A DNA stretch of 64,000 nt from Spongiactinospora sp. TRM90649. Lineage in GTDB: Bacteria > Actinomycetota > Actinomycetes > Streptosporangiales > Streptosporangiaceae. Of the stretch, positions 24,302 to 32,644 are shown piece after piece. The position numbers and the translations under genes are program-made. Under the pieces are notes generated by a model. It had not been told where the DNA came from and did no database searches. It worked only from the letters and a program-made list of their open reading frames with translations. The stretch is taken from positions 1-64,000 of the forward strand of contig NZ_JARLTC010000012.1 of NCBI RefSeq assembly GCF_029382225.1, written 5' to 3'. The stretch's first letter is position 1; every line of letters begins with the position of its first letter.

Positions 24302-25675
24302 GTGAACGCATTGCTCGGGCTCTCCGCGGTCCTGCTGCTCACCCTGGCCACCGGCTACTTCGTCGCCCAGGAGTTCGCCTTCGTCAGCGCCGACCGCCTG
24401 GCGCTGTCCCAGCAGGCCGCCGAGGGCGACCGCAAGGCGGCCAAGGCCGTCAAGGTGATGGAGCGCCTGTCGTTCATGCTCTCCGGCGCGCAGCTCGGCA
24501 TCACGGTGACCGCGCTGATCGTCGGCTTCATCGCCCGGCCCGCGCTGGCCGAGCTGATCGCGCCCGCGCTCGCCGGGCTCGGCGTGAGCCCGGCCGCGAC
24601 CGGCGGGATCGCGCTGGCCGTCGGCTTCGCCGTCGCCACGGTCGTGCAGATGGTGCTGGGCGAGCTGGCCCCCAAGAACCTGGCGCTGGCCAGGCCGGAG
24701 CCGCTGGCCCGCGCGCTGGCCGGGTCCACGCTGGTCTACCTGACGGTGGCGGGCCCGATCGTCAGGCTGTTCGACGCCGCCGCCAACCGGCTGCTGCGCG
24801 CCGTCGGCATCGAGCCGGTCGAGGAGCTGCGCCACGGCGCCACGCTGGAGGAACTCGGGCACATCATCGGCGAGTCCGAGGCGCACGGCCACATCCCCGG
24901 CGGGCACGCCGACGTGCTGGAACGCGCGCTCGCCTTCTCCGGGCACACGGCCGAGGAGGTCATGGTGCCCCGGGTCGACGTGGTCAGCGTCGCCGCCGCG
25001 GCCGGCCTTCCCACGCTCGACGCCCTGGTCGCCGAGTACGGGCACACGCACTACCCGGTCCTCGGCGACCGGCCGGACGACCTGGTGGGCGTGGTCAGCC
25101 TGCGCGAGCTGTCCGCCGTACCGGCCGATCGGACGGCGGAGACCCGCGTCGGCGAGATCGCGAGAGAGGTCCTCGTCGTCCCCTTCTCGGCGTCCCTGCC
25201 CGACCTGGTGCGGCAGATGCACACCAGGGGCGAGGAGGTCGCGTGCGTGGTGGACGAGCACGGCGGCCTGGCCGGGCTGGTCACCTGGGAGGACGTCGCC
25301 GAGGAACTGGTCGGCGAGATCGTCGACGAGAACGACCTTGAGGTGCCAGGCGTGGTCCGCGCCGGGGAGGGCTACGAGCTGGACGCCGGGCTGCGGATCG
25401 ACGAGATCGCGCTGGCCACCGGGCTCGAACTCCCCGACGAGGACGAGTACGACACGGTGGGCGGGCTGATCCTGCACCGGCTGGGCCGCTTCGCCGTGCC
25501 CGGCGACACGGTCACCGTCCCGCTCGTGCCCTCGCTGGAGAGCGACGCGCCCACCCACGCGCGGATCCAGGTCCTGACCATCGAGCGGCACGTGCCGGAG
25601 CGGGTCCTGCTGACCCCGGTCCGCGACGACGACGATCCAGAAGACGCCGGCCAGGGAGATGAGGAACGGCCGTGA
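24302..25675 (+). CDS. CNNM/CBS/CorC-HlyC membrane protein
   Basis: A 457-residue membrane protein of the hemolysin C/CNNM (CorB-like) family, linked to divalent-cation (Mg2+, Co2+) efflux. Residues ~1-190 form the DUF21/CNNM transmembrane domain with about four helices (ALLGLSAVLLLTLATGYFV.. and QMVLGELAPKNLALARPE). Two CBS domains span ~205-335 (HYPVLGDRPDDLVGVVSL, VDEHGGLAGLVTWEDV), and a CorC_HlyC domain ~345-430 (LDAGLRIDEI.., YDTVGGLILHRLGR). The GTG at 24302 is used. The next gene overlaps it by 4 bp (GTGA), so the paralogues are translationally coupled. Confidence 0.9.
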   Translation: MNALLGLSAVLLLTLATGYFVAQEFAFVSADRLALSQQAAEGDRKAAKAVKVMERLSFMLSGAQLGITVTALIVGFIARPALAELIAPALAGLGVSPAATGGIALAVGFAVATVVQMVLGELAPKNLALARPEPLARALAGSTLVYLTVAGPIVRLFDAAANRLLRAVGIEPVEELRHGATLEELGHIIGESEAHGHIPGGHADVLERALAFSGHTAEEVMVPRVDVVSVAAAAGLPTLDALVAEYGHTHYPVLGDRPDDLVGVVSLRELSAVPADRTAETRVGEIAREVLVVPFSASLPDLVRQMHTRGEEVACVVDEHGGLAGLVTWEDVAEELVGEIVDENDLEVPGVVRAGEGYELDAGLRIDEIALATGLELPDEDEYDTVGGLILHRLGRFAVPGDTVTVPLVPSLESDAPTHARIQVLTIERHVPERVLLTPVRDDDDPEDAGQGDEERP

Positions 25676-26685
25676 GCATCACCACCGGGGTCCTCATCAC
25701 CCTCGCCCTGCTCGCCGGGAACGGGTTCTTCGTCGCCGCCGAGTTCGCCCTGGTGGCCGCCAAGCGGCACCGGCTGGAGAAGGCGGCGGCGCGCGGCAGC
25801 CGAGCCGCCGCGGCGGCGGTCGCGGGCATCAAGGAGCTGTCGCTGATGCTGGCCGGGGCGCAGCTCGGCATCACGCTGTGCTCACTCGGCCTGGGCGTGG
25901 TCTCCGAGCCGCTGATCGCGGCCACGCTGACCCCCGCCTTCCACGCGGCCGGGCTGCCCAGCGCCGCCGCGCACGCCGCCGCCTTCGTCATCGCGCTCGG
26001 CCTGGTGACCTTCCTGCACATGGTGATCGGCGAGATGGCGCCCAAGTCGTGGGCGATCGCCCACCCGGAGCGTTCGGCCACCACGCTGGCGCTGCCGTTC
26101 CGGGCGTTCACCGTCGTGGTCAGGCCGCTGCTGCGGCTGCTCAACGGGATCAGCGATCTGCTGCTGCGGCTGGTGAAGGTGCGTCCGGGCGCGCAGGAGG
26201 GCAAGCCCCGCACGCCCGAGCAACTGGCGTACCTGATCAAGGAGTCGCGGCGGCTCGGGCTGATCGAGCCCGAGGAGCACGCCGTGCTGTCGCAGACGCT
26301 GCACGCGCCGCGCGCGCCAATCACCCCGCTGATCGTGCCCTCCGACCGCATCGTCTCGGTGCCCGGCGACGCGTCGCCGCAGGATGTGGTCGACGTCTGC
26401 GCCCGCACCGGCCGCACCCGGATCGTGGTGCTGCGCGACGGCCGTCCCGCCGGCGTGGTGCACGTGCGCGACGCCTACCTGGCCCGGCTGCGCGGCGCCG
26501 CCACCCCGGCCCGCGACCTCTCCCACCGCGTGCCCCGGTTGACCGGCGAGACCTCGGTGGCCCAGGCCGTGGCCGCGATGCGCGCCGCCCGCGCCCAGCT
26601 CGCGCTGGTCGGGCCCGCCGACGGCCCGGTCACCGGCCTGGTCAGCCTGGACGACCTGCTGACCACCCTGCTCGTGCCCGCCTGA
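25672..26685 (+). CDS. CNNM/CBS membrane protein lacking CorC-HlyC domain
   Basis: A 337-residue paralogue of the preceding protein. The CNNM domain occupies ~1-180 (FFVAAEFALVAAKRHRLE.., FLHMVIGEMAPKSWAIAHPE) and two CBS domains ~205-335 (RTRIVVLRDGRPAGVVHV, AQLALVGPADGPVTGLVSL). It ends directly after the second CBS domain (DDLLTTLLVPA) and so lacks the CorC_HlyC module of its partner. The conserved pairing suggests a heterodimer in which only one subunit has the regulatory tail; that is inference. The GTG at 25672 overlaps the upstream stop. Confidence 0.9.
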   Translation: MSITTGVLITLALLAGNGFFVAAEFALVAAKRHRLEKAAARGSRAAAAAVAGIKELSLMLAGAQLGITLCSLGLGVVSEPLIAATLTPAFHAAGLPSAAAHAAAFVIALGLVTFLHMVIGEMAPKSWAIAHPERSATTLALPFRAFTVVVRPLLRLLNGISDLLLRLVKVRPGAQEGKPRTPEQLAYLIKESRRLGLIEPEEHAVLSQTLHAPRAPITPLIVPSDRIVSVPGDASPQDVVDVCARTGRTRIVVLRDGRPAGVVHVRDAYLARLRGAATPARDLSHRVPRLTGETSVAQAVAAMRAARAQLALVGPADGPVTGLVSLDDLLTTLLVPA

Positions 26686-26774
26686 CGCGCGCCCCCTCCC
26701 CTATTCCATCACGATCGGTTACATTGTCGTCACGGGATGTGGAACACATGACCCAGCTACCTTAAGGACGGGCC

Positions 26775-27287
26775 ATGTTCAATCAGCAAGGCGTCAGCGC
26801 GTTCGACGACGTACTCACCGCGAACCGCGAACGACCACACGAATTCGCCCACGCCGACCTCACCGGCCGGGCCGCACGCGGGCTGGCGGTCGTCACCTGC
26901 ATGGACTCACGGATCGACCCACTGGGCCTGCTCGGACTCAAGGCGGGCGACGCGAAGATCCTCCGCAACGCGGGGGCGCGGGTGACCGACGACGTCCAGC
27001 GCACCCTGGTGCTGGCGGTCTACGTGCTCGGGGTGAACCGGGTGCTGGTCATGCCGCACACCGACTGCGGGATGACCAAGGTCACCGACAGCGACGTGCA
27101 CGACCTCACCGCCAAGCGCGGGGTCGACACCCGGAGCCTGGAGTTCCACACCGTCCCCGACCAGGTCGCCGCCCTGCGCCGCGACCTGCTACGGATGCGC
27201 GCGAGCCCGTTCCTCCCCGCCGATCTGCCGATCGGCGGGGCCATCTACGACGTGCGGACCGGCGTGGTGATCCCGGTAGAACCTTGA
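26775..27287 (+). CDS. Beta-class carbonic anhydrase
   Basis: A 170-residue beta-carbonic anhydrase interconverting CO2 and bicarbonate in the cytoplasm. Zinc ligands are Cys42, His95 and Cys98 (VTCMDSR, MPHTDCGM), and the Asp44/Arg46 dyad is intact. The C-terminal IGGAIYDVRTGVVIPV closes the fold. The length is that of the short actinobacterial subgroup. The ATG at 26775 has AAGGA upstream. It lies 89 bp after the CNNM pair with its own AT-richer intergenic stretch, so separate transcription is likely. Confidence 0.93.
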   Translation: MFNQQGVSAFDDVLTANRERPHEFAHADLTGRAARGLAVVTCMDSRIDPLGLLGLKAGDAKILRNAGARVTDDVQRTLVLAVYVLGVNRVLVMPHTDCGMTKVTDSDVHDLTAKRGVDTRSLEFHTVPDQVAALRRDLLRMRASPFLPADLPIGGAIYDVRTGVVIPVEP

Positions 27288-27332
27288 TCGTTCCTCCGCG
27301 GGCCCCACAAGGAATCACCTAAAGTCGGGCGG

Positions 27333-28547
27333 GTGACCCGGCCCGCCTCACGGCTGGGCTGGCTGGACGCCCTGCGCGGCCCGGCCGCCCTCGCCGTCGC
27401 CCTGCACCACGCCGCCTGGGGCTTCATCCCCGGCGTGTGGGGCGAGGTCGACCGCAGGATCGACATGGGCACCTGGGGCGTCTTCGTGTTCTTCATGGTG
27501 AGCGGGTACATCATCCCCGCCTCCCTGGAGCGGCGCGGCGACGTGCGGTCCTTCTGGATCGGCCGGGTCTTCCGCCTGCTGCCGCTGATCCTCGCCGCGG
27601 CCGTCCCGGCGCTGGTGCTCGCCGCGTACGGGCTGCACCACGCCCTCGACCCGAATCTGGACCGCCGCGCGCTGCCGCTGGTCATGCTGGGCAACCTGAC
27701 GATGTCGCAGGAGCTGCTCGGCTTACCGGCGATCCACGGCGTGATGTGGACGCTCTCCTACGAGATGGCGTTCTACCTGATCGTTGTCGGGCTGTTCACG
27801 GTGCGCCAGGTGCACCGGTCGGCCGGGATCGCGATGGGGCTGGCGGTGCTCGCCGTCCCGCTCGGGCTGCTGCTGCCGCGCGCGGTCGTCAACGGCGGGG
27901 CCGGGCTCGCCGCCGCGATCCTCGGCCTGGCCGTGGTGGCGGTGATCCTGGTGACCGCGGCCGGGGGGCGGGCGCGTAACGCGGCGGCGATCGCCGGCGC
28001 GGTGCTCGGCCTGGCCCTGGTCGTCCTGGGCAGCCGGATCGGCGCGTGGCAGGGCCTGACCATGCTGGCCATGATGTTCGCCGGCACCGCCGTCTACCGG
28101 GCCGAACAGGGACGGATCCGCCCGCGCACCGCTGTGGCCGCCGTGCTGGTGGTCCTGGCCTGCGGATTCCTCGCCAAGGACGACCCCGGCTGGGGCCCGG
28201 CGATCGTGGCGGCGGCCGCGTTCTTCGGGGCGATGTACGCGCTGCGCCGCCGCGCGTTCCCGCGCTGGCTGACCCACCTCGGGGTGATCAGCTTCTCCAT
28301 CTACCTGCTGCACCCGCTGCTGCTGGGCAACACCCCCCACCTCGCGGTGTACTTCCTGGTCCTGCTGCTGCTCAGCCACCTGACGTACCGGTTCGTCGAG
28401 GCCCCCGCCCAGCGGCTGGGACGGCGCGTGGCCGCGCGCTGGGCTCAGCCGACGTGCACCGGCGGACGGCGGTCGGCGTCCGGCTCCGCCAGCCGCAGCA
28501 CCTCGCGGGTCAGCGGCGGAATGTCGCCGCCGCCGAACACCAGGTAG
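27333..28547 (+). CDS. Membrane acyltransferase (acyltransferase_3 family), altered C-terminus
   Basis: A 404-residue membrane acyltransferase of the OafA/NolL type, which O-acylates sugars or lipids. It opens [22 protein letters not shown] with the catalytic-site His, then [16 protein letters not shown]; about ten transmembrane segments follow to ~residue 365, ending [13 protein letters not shown]. The last ~35 residues are Ser/Arg-rich and run antisense through the remnant of a permease gene, so the natural stop was probably lost and replaced by read-through. The GTG at 27333 has only a weak ribosome site. The acceptor is unknown. Confidence 0.83.
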   Translation: MTRPASRLGWLDALRGPAALAVALHHAAWGFIPGVWGEVDRRIDMGTWGVFVFFMVSGYIIPASLERRGDVRSFWIGRVFRLLPLILAAAVPALVLAAYGLHHALDPNLDRRALPLVMLGNLTMSQELLGLPAIHGVMWTLSYEMAFYLIVVGLFTVRQVHRSAGIAMGLAVLAVPLGLLLPRAVVNGGAGLAAAILGLAVVAVILVTAAGGRARNAAAIAGAVLGLALVVLGSRIGAWQGLTMLAMMFAGTAVYRAEQGRIRPRTAVAAVLVVLACGFLAKDDPGWGPAIVAAAAFFGAMYALRRRAFPRWLTHLGVISFSIYLLHPLLLGNTPHLAVYFLVLLLLSHLTYRFVEAPAQRLGRRVAARWAQPTCTGGRRSASGSASRSTSRVSGGMSPPPNTR

Positions 28548-28564
28548 CGCAGCAGCGCGCCGAT
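28445..28564 (-). pseudogene. 3' remnant of an APC-family permease
   Basis: The minus strand encodes about 39 residues starting [20 protein letters not shown] and ending [12 protein letters not shown], followed by a stop at 28445. This is the typical C-terminal tail of actinobacterial amino acid-polyamine-cation permeases. Upstream of it the similarity ends at about 28564, where LysR-like sequence begins on the other strand. No start or transmembrane part remains. It overlaps the extended 3' end of the acyltransferase gene. Confidence 0.55.
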
Positions 28565-28568
28565 CGGA

Positions 28569-28769
28569 TTGCCCGAGCGGCTCGGGGTGAGCATCGTCCC
28601 CGAACTCGCCCTCCCCCCGAGGCTCGCGGGCGTCGTCGCCCTCCCCCTGGACCCCGAGGCGTACCGCACGGTGCACCTCGCCCTCCCGGCGGATCCGGCC
28701 CCGCCCGTCCTGGCGTTCGCGGACCTCGCCGTGGCCGAGGTCCCCGCCGAGTACCGCCCCGCATATTGA
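28569..28769 (+). pseudogene. 3' remnant of a LysR-family regulator
   Basis: The plus strand encodes [20 protein letters not shown] followed by [14 protein letters not shown] and a stop at 28767-28769. This is the end of a LysR substrate-binding domain; the helix-turn-helix and first half of the effector domain are missing. It abuts the permease tail within a few bases, so the 5' parts of two genes facing each other were deleted together. The cobalamin riboswitch begins right after its stop. Confidence 0.55.
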
Positions 28770-28779
28770 CGCGAACCGG

Positions 28780-28935
28780 AGGAAGGGATACGTTCCGGTA
28801 GATTTCACGGTTGTCCAAGGGAAATCCGGTGAGAAGCCGGTGCGGACGCGCCACTGTATCCGGGATGCGAGTCCCGGGAGCCAGGTCGCTTGGCGACCGT
28901 GACCTCATGCACTGGGACGCGTCATCCCTGAGGAG
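28780..28935 (+). promoter_or_regulatory. Cobalamin riboswitch upstream of cbtB
   Basis: A class of B12 aptamer is clear: GAAATCCGGTGAGAAGCCGG at about 28821-28840, the B12 box GCCACTG at 28850-28856, and GGGAGCCAGGTCGC at about 28876-28889. A possible expression-platform hairpin (GGGACGCGTC with a TCCC partner at ~28915-28929) abuts the AGGAGG ribosome site of cbtB (28931-28936), so control is probably at translation initiation. It should repress the cbtB-cbtA-...-cobO-cobB block when adenosylcobalamin is plentiful. Confidence 0.92.
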
Positions 28936-28941
28936 GCTCGA

Positions 28942-29130
28942 ATGAGTGGTCTGACCACTCCGTCTACCGTTCCCTTCCCCCGTCTTGGCTGGTGGCTGCT
29001 CGCCGTGCCACCGCTGCTGCTGATCGCCTACCTGGTCCTGATGGACAACGGCGCCATTTCACAGACCGGCGCCTACCTGCACGAACTCATGCACGACGGG
29101 CGGCATCTGCTCGGCGTGCCGTGCCACTAG
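28942..29130 (+). CDS. cbtB: CbtB cobalt transporter subunit
   Basis: A 62-residue membrane protein of the CbtB family. It has one transmembrane helix (LGWWLLAVPPLLLIAYLVLM) and the characteristic His-rich end LHELMHDGRHLLGVPCH, probably the metal site. CbtAB is a B12-regulated cobalt uptake system predicted from its constant association with cobalamin riboswitches. The ATG at 28942 has AGGAGG five bases upstream, within the riboswitch expression platform. cbtA follows after 8 bp. Confidence 0.93.
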   Translation: MSGLTTPSTVPFPRLGWWLLAVPPLLLIAYLVLMDNGAISQTGAYLHELMHDGRHLLGVPCH

Positions 29131-29138
29131 GGGGCGGC

Positions 29139-29903
29139 GTGGTTCGCACCCTGCTGGTCAGGGGCCTGTTGCTCGGGCTGCTGGCCGGATTCGTCGCGGG
29201 CGGATTCGCGTTCTTCTTCGGCGAGCCGCACGTGGACCGTGCCATCGCCGTTGAGGAGGCGTCCGCCCAGGCGGCACGGCCCGCGCACGACGACGCCGGA
29301 CAGCCCGCGCACTCGCACGACGATGAGGAGGCCCTGGTGAGCAGGCCCGGCCAGAAGGCCGGGCTCTTCCTCGCCACGGGGCTCTACGGGCTCGCGGTGG
29401 GCGGCGTGTTCGCGCTGGTCTTCGCGGGCCTGCGGGGCCGCGTCGGCCCCCGCTCGGACGGCGGGCTCGCACTCGCCGCCGCCGGGACGGCGTTCGTCGC
29501 CGTCATCCTCGTGCCCTTCCTGAAATATCCCGCCAACCCACCCGCCGTCGGCGACCCCGCCACCATCAACGAACGCACCGTCCTCTATCTGCTGATGATC
29601 CTGGTCGGCCTCGCCGCCGTCGCCATCGCCGTCGCGACGGCACGGCGCGTCACCTCCGGCCCCTGGGGACGCCGGTCCGTCGCCGCCGTCGCGTTCCTGA
29701 TCCCGGTGGTGGCCGCCTGGGTGCTGCTGCCGGCCGTGAACGAGGTCCCCGACGGCTTCCCCGCCACGCTGCTGTGGGAGTTCCGGCTCGCGTCGCTGGG
29801 CACCCAGCTCGTGTTCTGGACCGCCTTCGGCGTGCTGTTCGGCTGGGCCGGTGAGCGGGCGGCCCGCGCGGCCGTCCCCGCACCGGCGCCCTCGCCGAGC
29901 TGA
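29139..29903 (+). CDS. cbtA: CbtA cobalt transporter subunit
   Basis: A 254-residue membrane protein of the CbtA family with about five transmembrane helices. It opens VVRTLLVRGLLLGLLAGFVA, followed by FGEPHVDRAIAVEEA and a His/Asp-rich periplasm-facing or loop segment (HDDAGQPAHSHDDEE) that could gather metal. Conserved loops YPANPPAVGDP and LLPAVNEVPDGFPATLLWEFR are family marks. The GTG at 29139 is chosen because AGGGGGC lies just upstream. It cooperates with CbtB in cobalt import for the corrin pathway encoded downstream. Confidence 0.92.
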   Translation: MVRTLLVRGLLLGLLAGFVAGGFAFFFGEPHVDRAIAVEEASAQAARPAHDDAGQPAHSHDDEEALVSRPGQKAGLFLATGLYGLAVGGVFALVFAGLRGRVGPRSDGGLALAAAGTAFVAVILVPFLKYPANPPAVGDPATINERTVLYLLMILVGLAAVAIAVATARRVTSGPWGRRSVAAVAFLIPVVAAWVLLPAVNEVPDGFPATLLWEFRLASLGTQLVFWTAFGVLFGWAGERAARAAVPAPAPSPS

Positions 29904-29909
29904 CGGGGA

Positions 29910-30482
29910 GTGCTGTTCGTCCGGCAGGCGAGCACGCCCGGCACCCGTGCCGCCTGCTTTCCCGCCCCGGACCAGGACGCCGACGCGGCGAGCCTGGCCG
30001 GGGCCGTCGGCATGCCCCGCGACGGGTCGGCATGGGTGTCCCCCGCCAAGGCGGCCGGGCAGACCGCCACGGCGATGGGGCTGGCCGCGATCGAGGTGCC
30101 CGCGCTGGCCGAGGCGGACCACGGTCGCTGGCGCGGCATGCCGTACGAACGGGTCGCCCGGGAGGACCCGGACGGCCTCGCCGCCTGGCTCGCCGACCCG
30201 CACGCCACCCCGCACGGCGGGGAGAGCCTGGCCGTCCTCGCCGGACGGGTCGGAGCCTGGCTGGACACGACGCTGCCCGGCGGCGCGGGCGTGGCCGTCT
30301 GCGACGCGGGCGTGATCCGGGCGGCGCTCGGCCACGCGCTCGGCCTCGGCCCGGCCGTCACCGCCCGCTTCGACCTCGCGCCGCTCTCCACCACCGAGCT
30401 GACCCCCGCCCGAGGGGGCTGGCGGGTGGGCCACGTCAACCGGCGGCCATCGACACAGACCAGAAGAAGGACGAAGGAATGA
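29910..30482 (+). CDS. Histidine-phosphatase-fold protein lacking catalytic histidines
   Basis: A 190-residue protein with the phosphoglycerate mutase/CobC fold. The normal R-H-G motif reads VRQAST (Arg5 kept, His replaced by Gln6). The second catalytic His region, normally T-H-A-G, reads VCDAGVIR (Asp132), and the S-x-x-R-A motif reads SPAKAAGQTA without the arginine. The E-A-D-H-G-R-W-R-G segment (68-76) is kept. By family knowledge it should be inactive as a phosphatase. It lies 6 bp after cbtA under the riboswitch, where homologues with intact sites are common, so a cobalt-transport accessory role is possible. The GTG start at 29910 has GGGG close by. Confidence 0.8.
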   Translation: MLFVRQASTPGTRAACFPAPDQDADAASLAGAVGMPRDGSAWVSPAKAAGQTATAMGLAAIEVPALAEADHGRWRGMPYERVAREDPDGLAAWLADPHATPHGGESLAVLAGRVGAWLDTTLPGGAGVAVCDAGVIRAALGHALGLGPAVTARFDLAPLSTTELTPARGGWRVGHVNRRPSTQTRRRTKE

Positions 30483-30489
30483 CGAAGGA

Positions 30490-32643
30490 ATGACCTCCGC
30501 CTATCCGTTCAGCGCCGTGGTGGGTCTCGCGGACCTGAAGCTGGCGCTCGTGCTCAACGCCGTCTCGCCGAGGGTCGGCGGCGTCCTCGTGCGCGGCGAG
30601 AAGGGCACGGCCAAGTCCACGGTGGTCCGCGCGCTGGCCGCCCAGCTCCCCGAGGTGGACGTGGTCCCCGGGTGCCGGTTCGCCTGCGCGCCCGACACGC
30701 CCGACCCCGAATGCCCCGACGGCCCGCACGAACCCGGCGGGCCTGGCGTGACGCGTCCGGCCGCGCTGGTGGAACTGCCCGTCGGCGCGTCGGAGGACCG
30801 CCTCGCCGGATCCCTGGACGTGGAGCGGGCGCTGACCGAGGGCGTCAAGGCGTTCGAGCCCGGACTGCTGGCCGCCGCGCATCGCGGCGTCCTGTACGTG
30901 GACGAGGTAAACCTGCTGCACGACCACCTGGTGGACCTGCTGCTCGACGCGGCGGCCCTCGGCACCTGCTACGTGGAGCGCGAGTCCGTGTCGGTACGGC
31001 ATGCCGCGCGCTTCCTGCTGGTCGGGACGATGAACCCGGAGGAGGGCGAACTGCGCCCGCAGCTCCTCGACCGGTTCGGCCTGACCGTGGAGGTCCGCGC
31101 GGCGCGGGACCCTGAGGAGCGCGCCGAGGTCGTCCGGCGACGGCTCGCCTTCGACGCCGACCCCGAGGCGTTCGCCGCCCGGTGGGCGGAGGAGGAGTCC
31201 GCGCTCGCCGGGAAGATCGCACAGGCGCGGGCGCGCGTACCGCTGGTGCGGCTGCCGGACGCGCGGCTGCGGCAGATCGCCACGGTGTGCGCGGCCTTCG
31301 AGGTGGACGGCCTGCGCGCCGACCTGGTCACGGCCAACGCGGCGATCGCCCACACCGCCTGGCGCGGCGGCGAGACGGTCACGACGGCGGACGTCCGCGC
31401 CGCCGCCCGCCTCTCCCTCCCCCACCGCCGCCGCCGCGACCCCTTCGACGCCCCGGGCCTCGACGAGTCCCGCCTCGACGACCTCCTCGCGGCGACCGGG
31501 AACGACCCGGACGACGATGACCCCGGCGGTGGTGACGGCCCGACCGGACCCGATCGGCCCCCGGCGCGGAACGCGGACGGATCAAGCCCGCACGGGAAGC
31601 ACGGCGAGCACGGGCCGCGCGACACGACCGGAAATCCGGGCAGCGGGCCCGAAGATGAAGGTGGCCGGGCCGGGGAACCGGACGGCGGTCCCGGCGGTCC
31701 GGCCGACTCCTCCGAAGCGCTGGGCGGCGGTCCCGGAGATGGGGGCGGGCGGGCCGGGGAGCCGGGGAGCCGGCCCGGCGATCCAGCCGATGCGTCCGGG
31801 AATCCGGGCGGCGGGCCCGCGGATGCGGGTGGCGTCGCTGGAGGGTTGGTGGCCGGGGTGGGGCGGCCGTACCGGGTGCCGTTGGTGGAGGTGCCGGGGG
31901 TCGGGGAGGGCGCGGTCGGGCGCAGGTCGCGGGCGCTCACCCCGCAGGGGCGCGTCACCGGCTCGCGTCGGCCGCGAGACCGGGCGCGCGACCTGCACCT
32001 GCCCGCGACGCTGCTGGCCGCCGCGCCGTACCAGCGGGCGCGCGGGCGTACCGGCCCCGGCCTGGTGCTGCGCCGCGACGACCTGCGCGACGCGCTGCGC
32101 GAGGGCCGCGAGGGGAACCTGGTGCTGTTCGTCGTGGACGCCAGCGGCTCCATGGCGGCCAGGCGGCGGATGACCGCCGTGAAGACCGCCGTGCTGAGCC
32201 TGCTGCTCGACGCCTACCAGCGGCGCGACAAGGTCGGCCTGGTCACCTTCCGGGGCTCCGGGGCCGAGCTGGCGCTGCCGCCGACCTCGTCGGTCGAGGC
32301 GGGCGCGGCCCGGCTGCGGTCGCTGCCCACCGGGGGGCGCACCCCGCTGGCGGCGGGCCTGGCCAGGGCCGCCGAGGTGCTGCGGGTGGAACGGCTGCGC
32401 GACCCGGCCAGGCGGGCGCTGCTGGTCCTGGTGACCGACGGCCGGGCGACCTCCGGCGGCGGCGTGGACCGGGCCGCCGCCCCGCTGCGCGGTACGGCGG
32501 GCGTCGTCGTGGACTGCGAGAGCGGCCCCGTCCGCCTCGGCCTCGCCGTACGGCTCGCCGCCCTCCTCCGCGCGCCCGCCGTCCCCCTCGACGCGCTCCC
32601 CGACCTCGGCGCAGTCGTCCGCGCCCACCGAAAGGCGGCCTGA
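30490..32643 (+). CDS. Fused ChlI-ChlD type (cobalt) chelatase ATPase subunit
   Basis: A 717-residue AAA+/VWA fusion. Residues ~1-340 form the magnesium-chelatase ChlI-like ATPase: Walker A GEKGTAKST at 36-44, a Cys-rich CRFACAPDTPDPECP insert, and Walker B VLYVDEVNLL. Residues ~345-460 are a Pro/Gly/acidic low-complexity linker with repeated GGRAGEP and GNPGxGP units. Residues ~540-717 form a VWA domain with the MIDAS D-x-S-x-S at 550-554 and VTDGRAT. Beside cobN and cobO, this most likely provides the ATPase for cobalt insertion, replacing CobS/CobT. The ATG at 30490 has GAAGGA upstream. Confidence 0.9.
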   Translation: MTSAYPFSAVVGLADLKLALVLNAVSPRVGGVLVRGEKGTAKSTVVRALAAQLPEVDVVPGCRFACAPDTPDPECPDGPHEPGGPGVTRPAALVELPVGASEDRLAGSLDVERALTEGVKAFEPGLLAAAHRGVLYVDEVNLLHDHLVDLLLDAAALGTCYVERESVSVRHAARFLLVGTMNPEEGELRPQLLDRFGLTVEVRAARDPEERAEVVRRRLAFDADPEAFAARWAEEESALAGKIAQARARVPLVRLPDARLRQIATVCAAFEVDGLRADLVTANAAIAHTAWRGGETVTTADVRAAARLSLPHRRRRDPFDAPGLDESRLDDLLAATGNDPDDDDPGGGDGPTGPDRPPARNADGSSPHGKHGEHGPRDTTGNPGSGPEDEGGRAGEPDGGPGGPADSSEALGGGPGDGGGRAGEPGSRPGDPADASGNPGGGPADAGGVAGGLVAGVGRPYRVPLVEVPGVGEGAVGRRSRALTPQGRVTGSRRPRDRARDLHLPATLLAAAPYQRARGRTGPGLVLRRDDLRDALREGREGNLVLFVVDASGSMAARRRMTAVKTAVLSLLLDAYQRRDKVGLVTFRGSGAELALPPTSSVEAGAARLRSLPTGGRTPLAAGLARAAEVLRVERLRDPARRALLVLVTDGRATSGGGVDRAAAPLRGTAGVVVDCESGPVRLGLAVRLAALLRAPAVPLDALPDLGAVVRAHRKAA

Positions 32644-32644
32644 C

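Noticed and set aside
30490..32643. MoxR/VWA stress or defence system
   Set aside because: The ChlI-type insert, the VWA position and the cobN/cobO context fit a metal chelatase subunit better.
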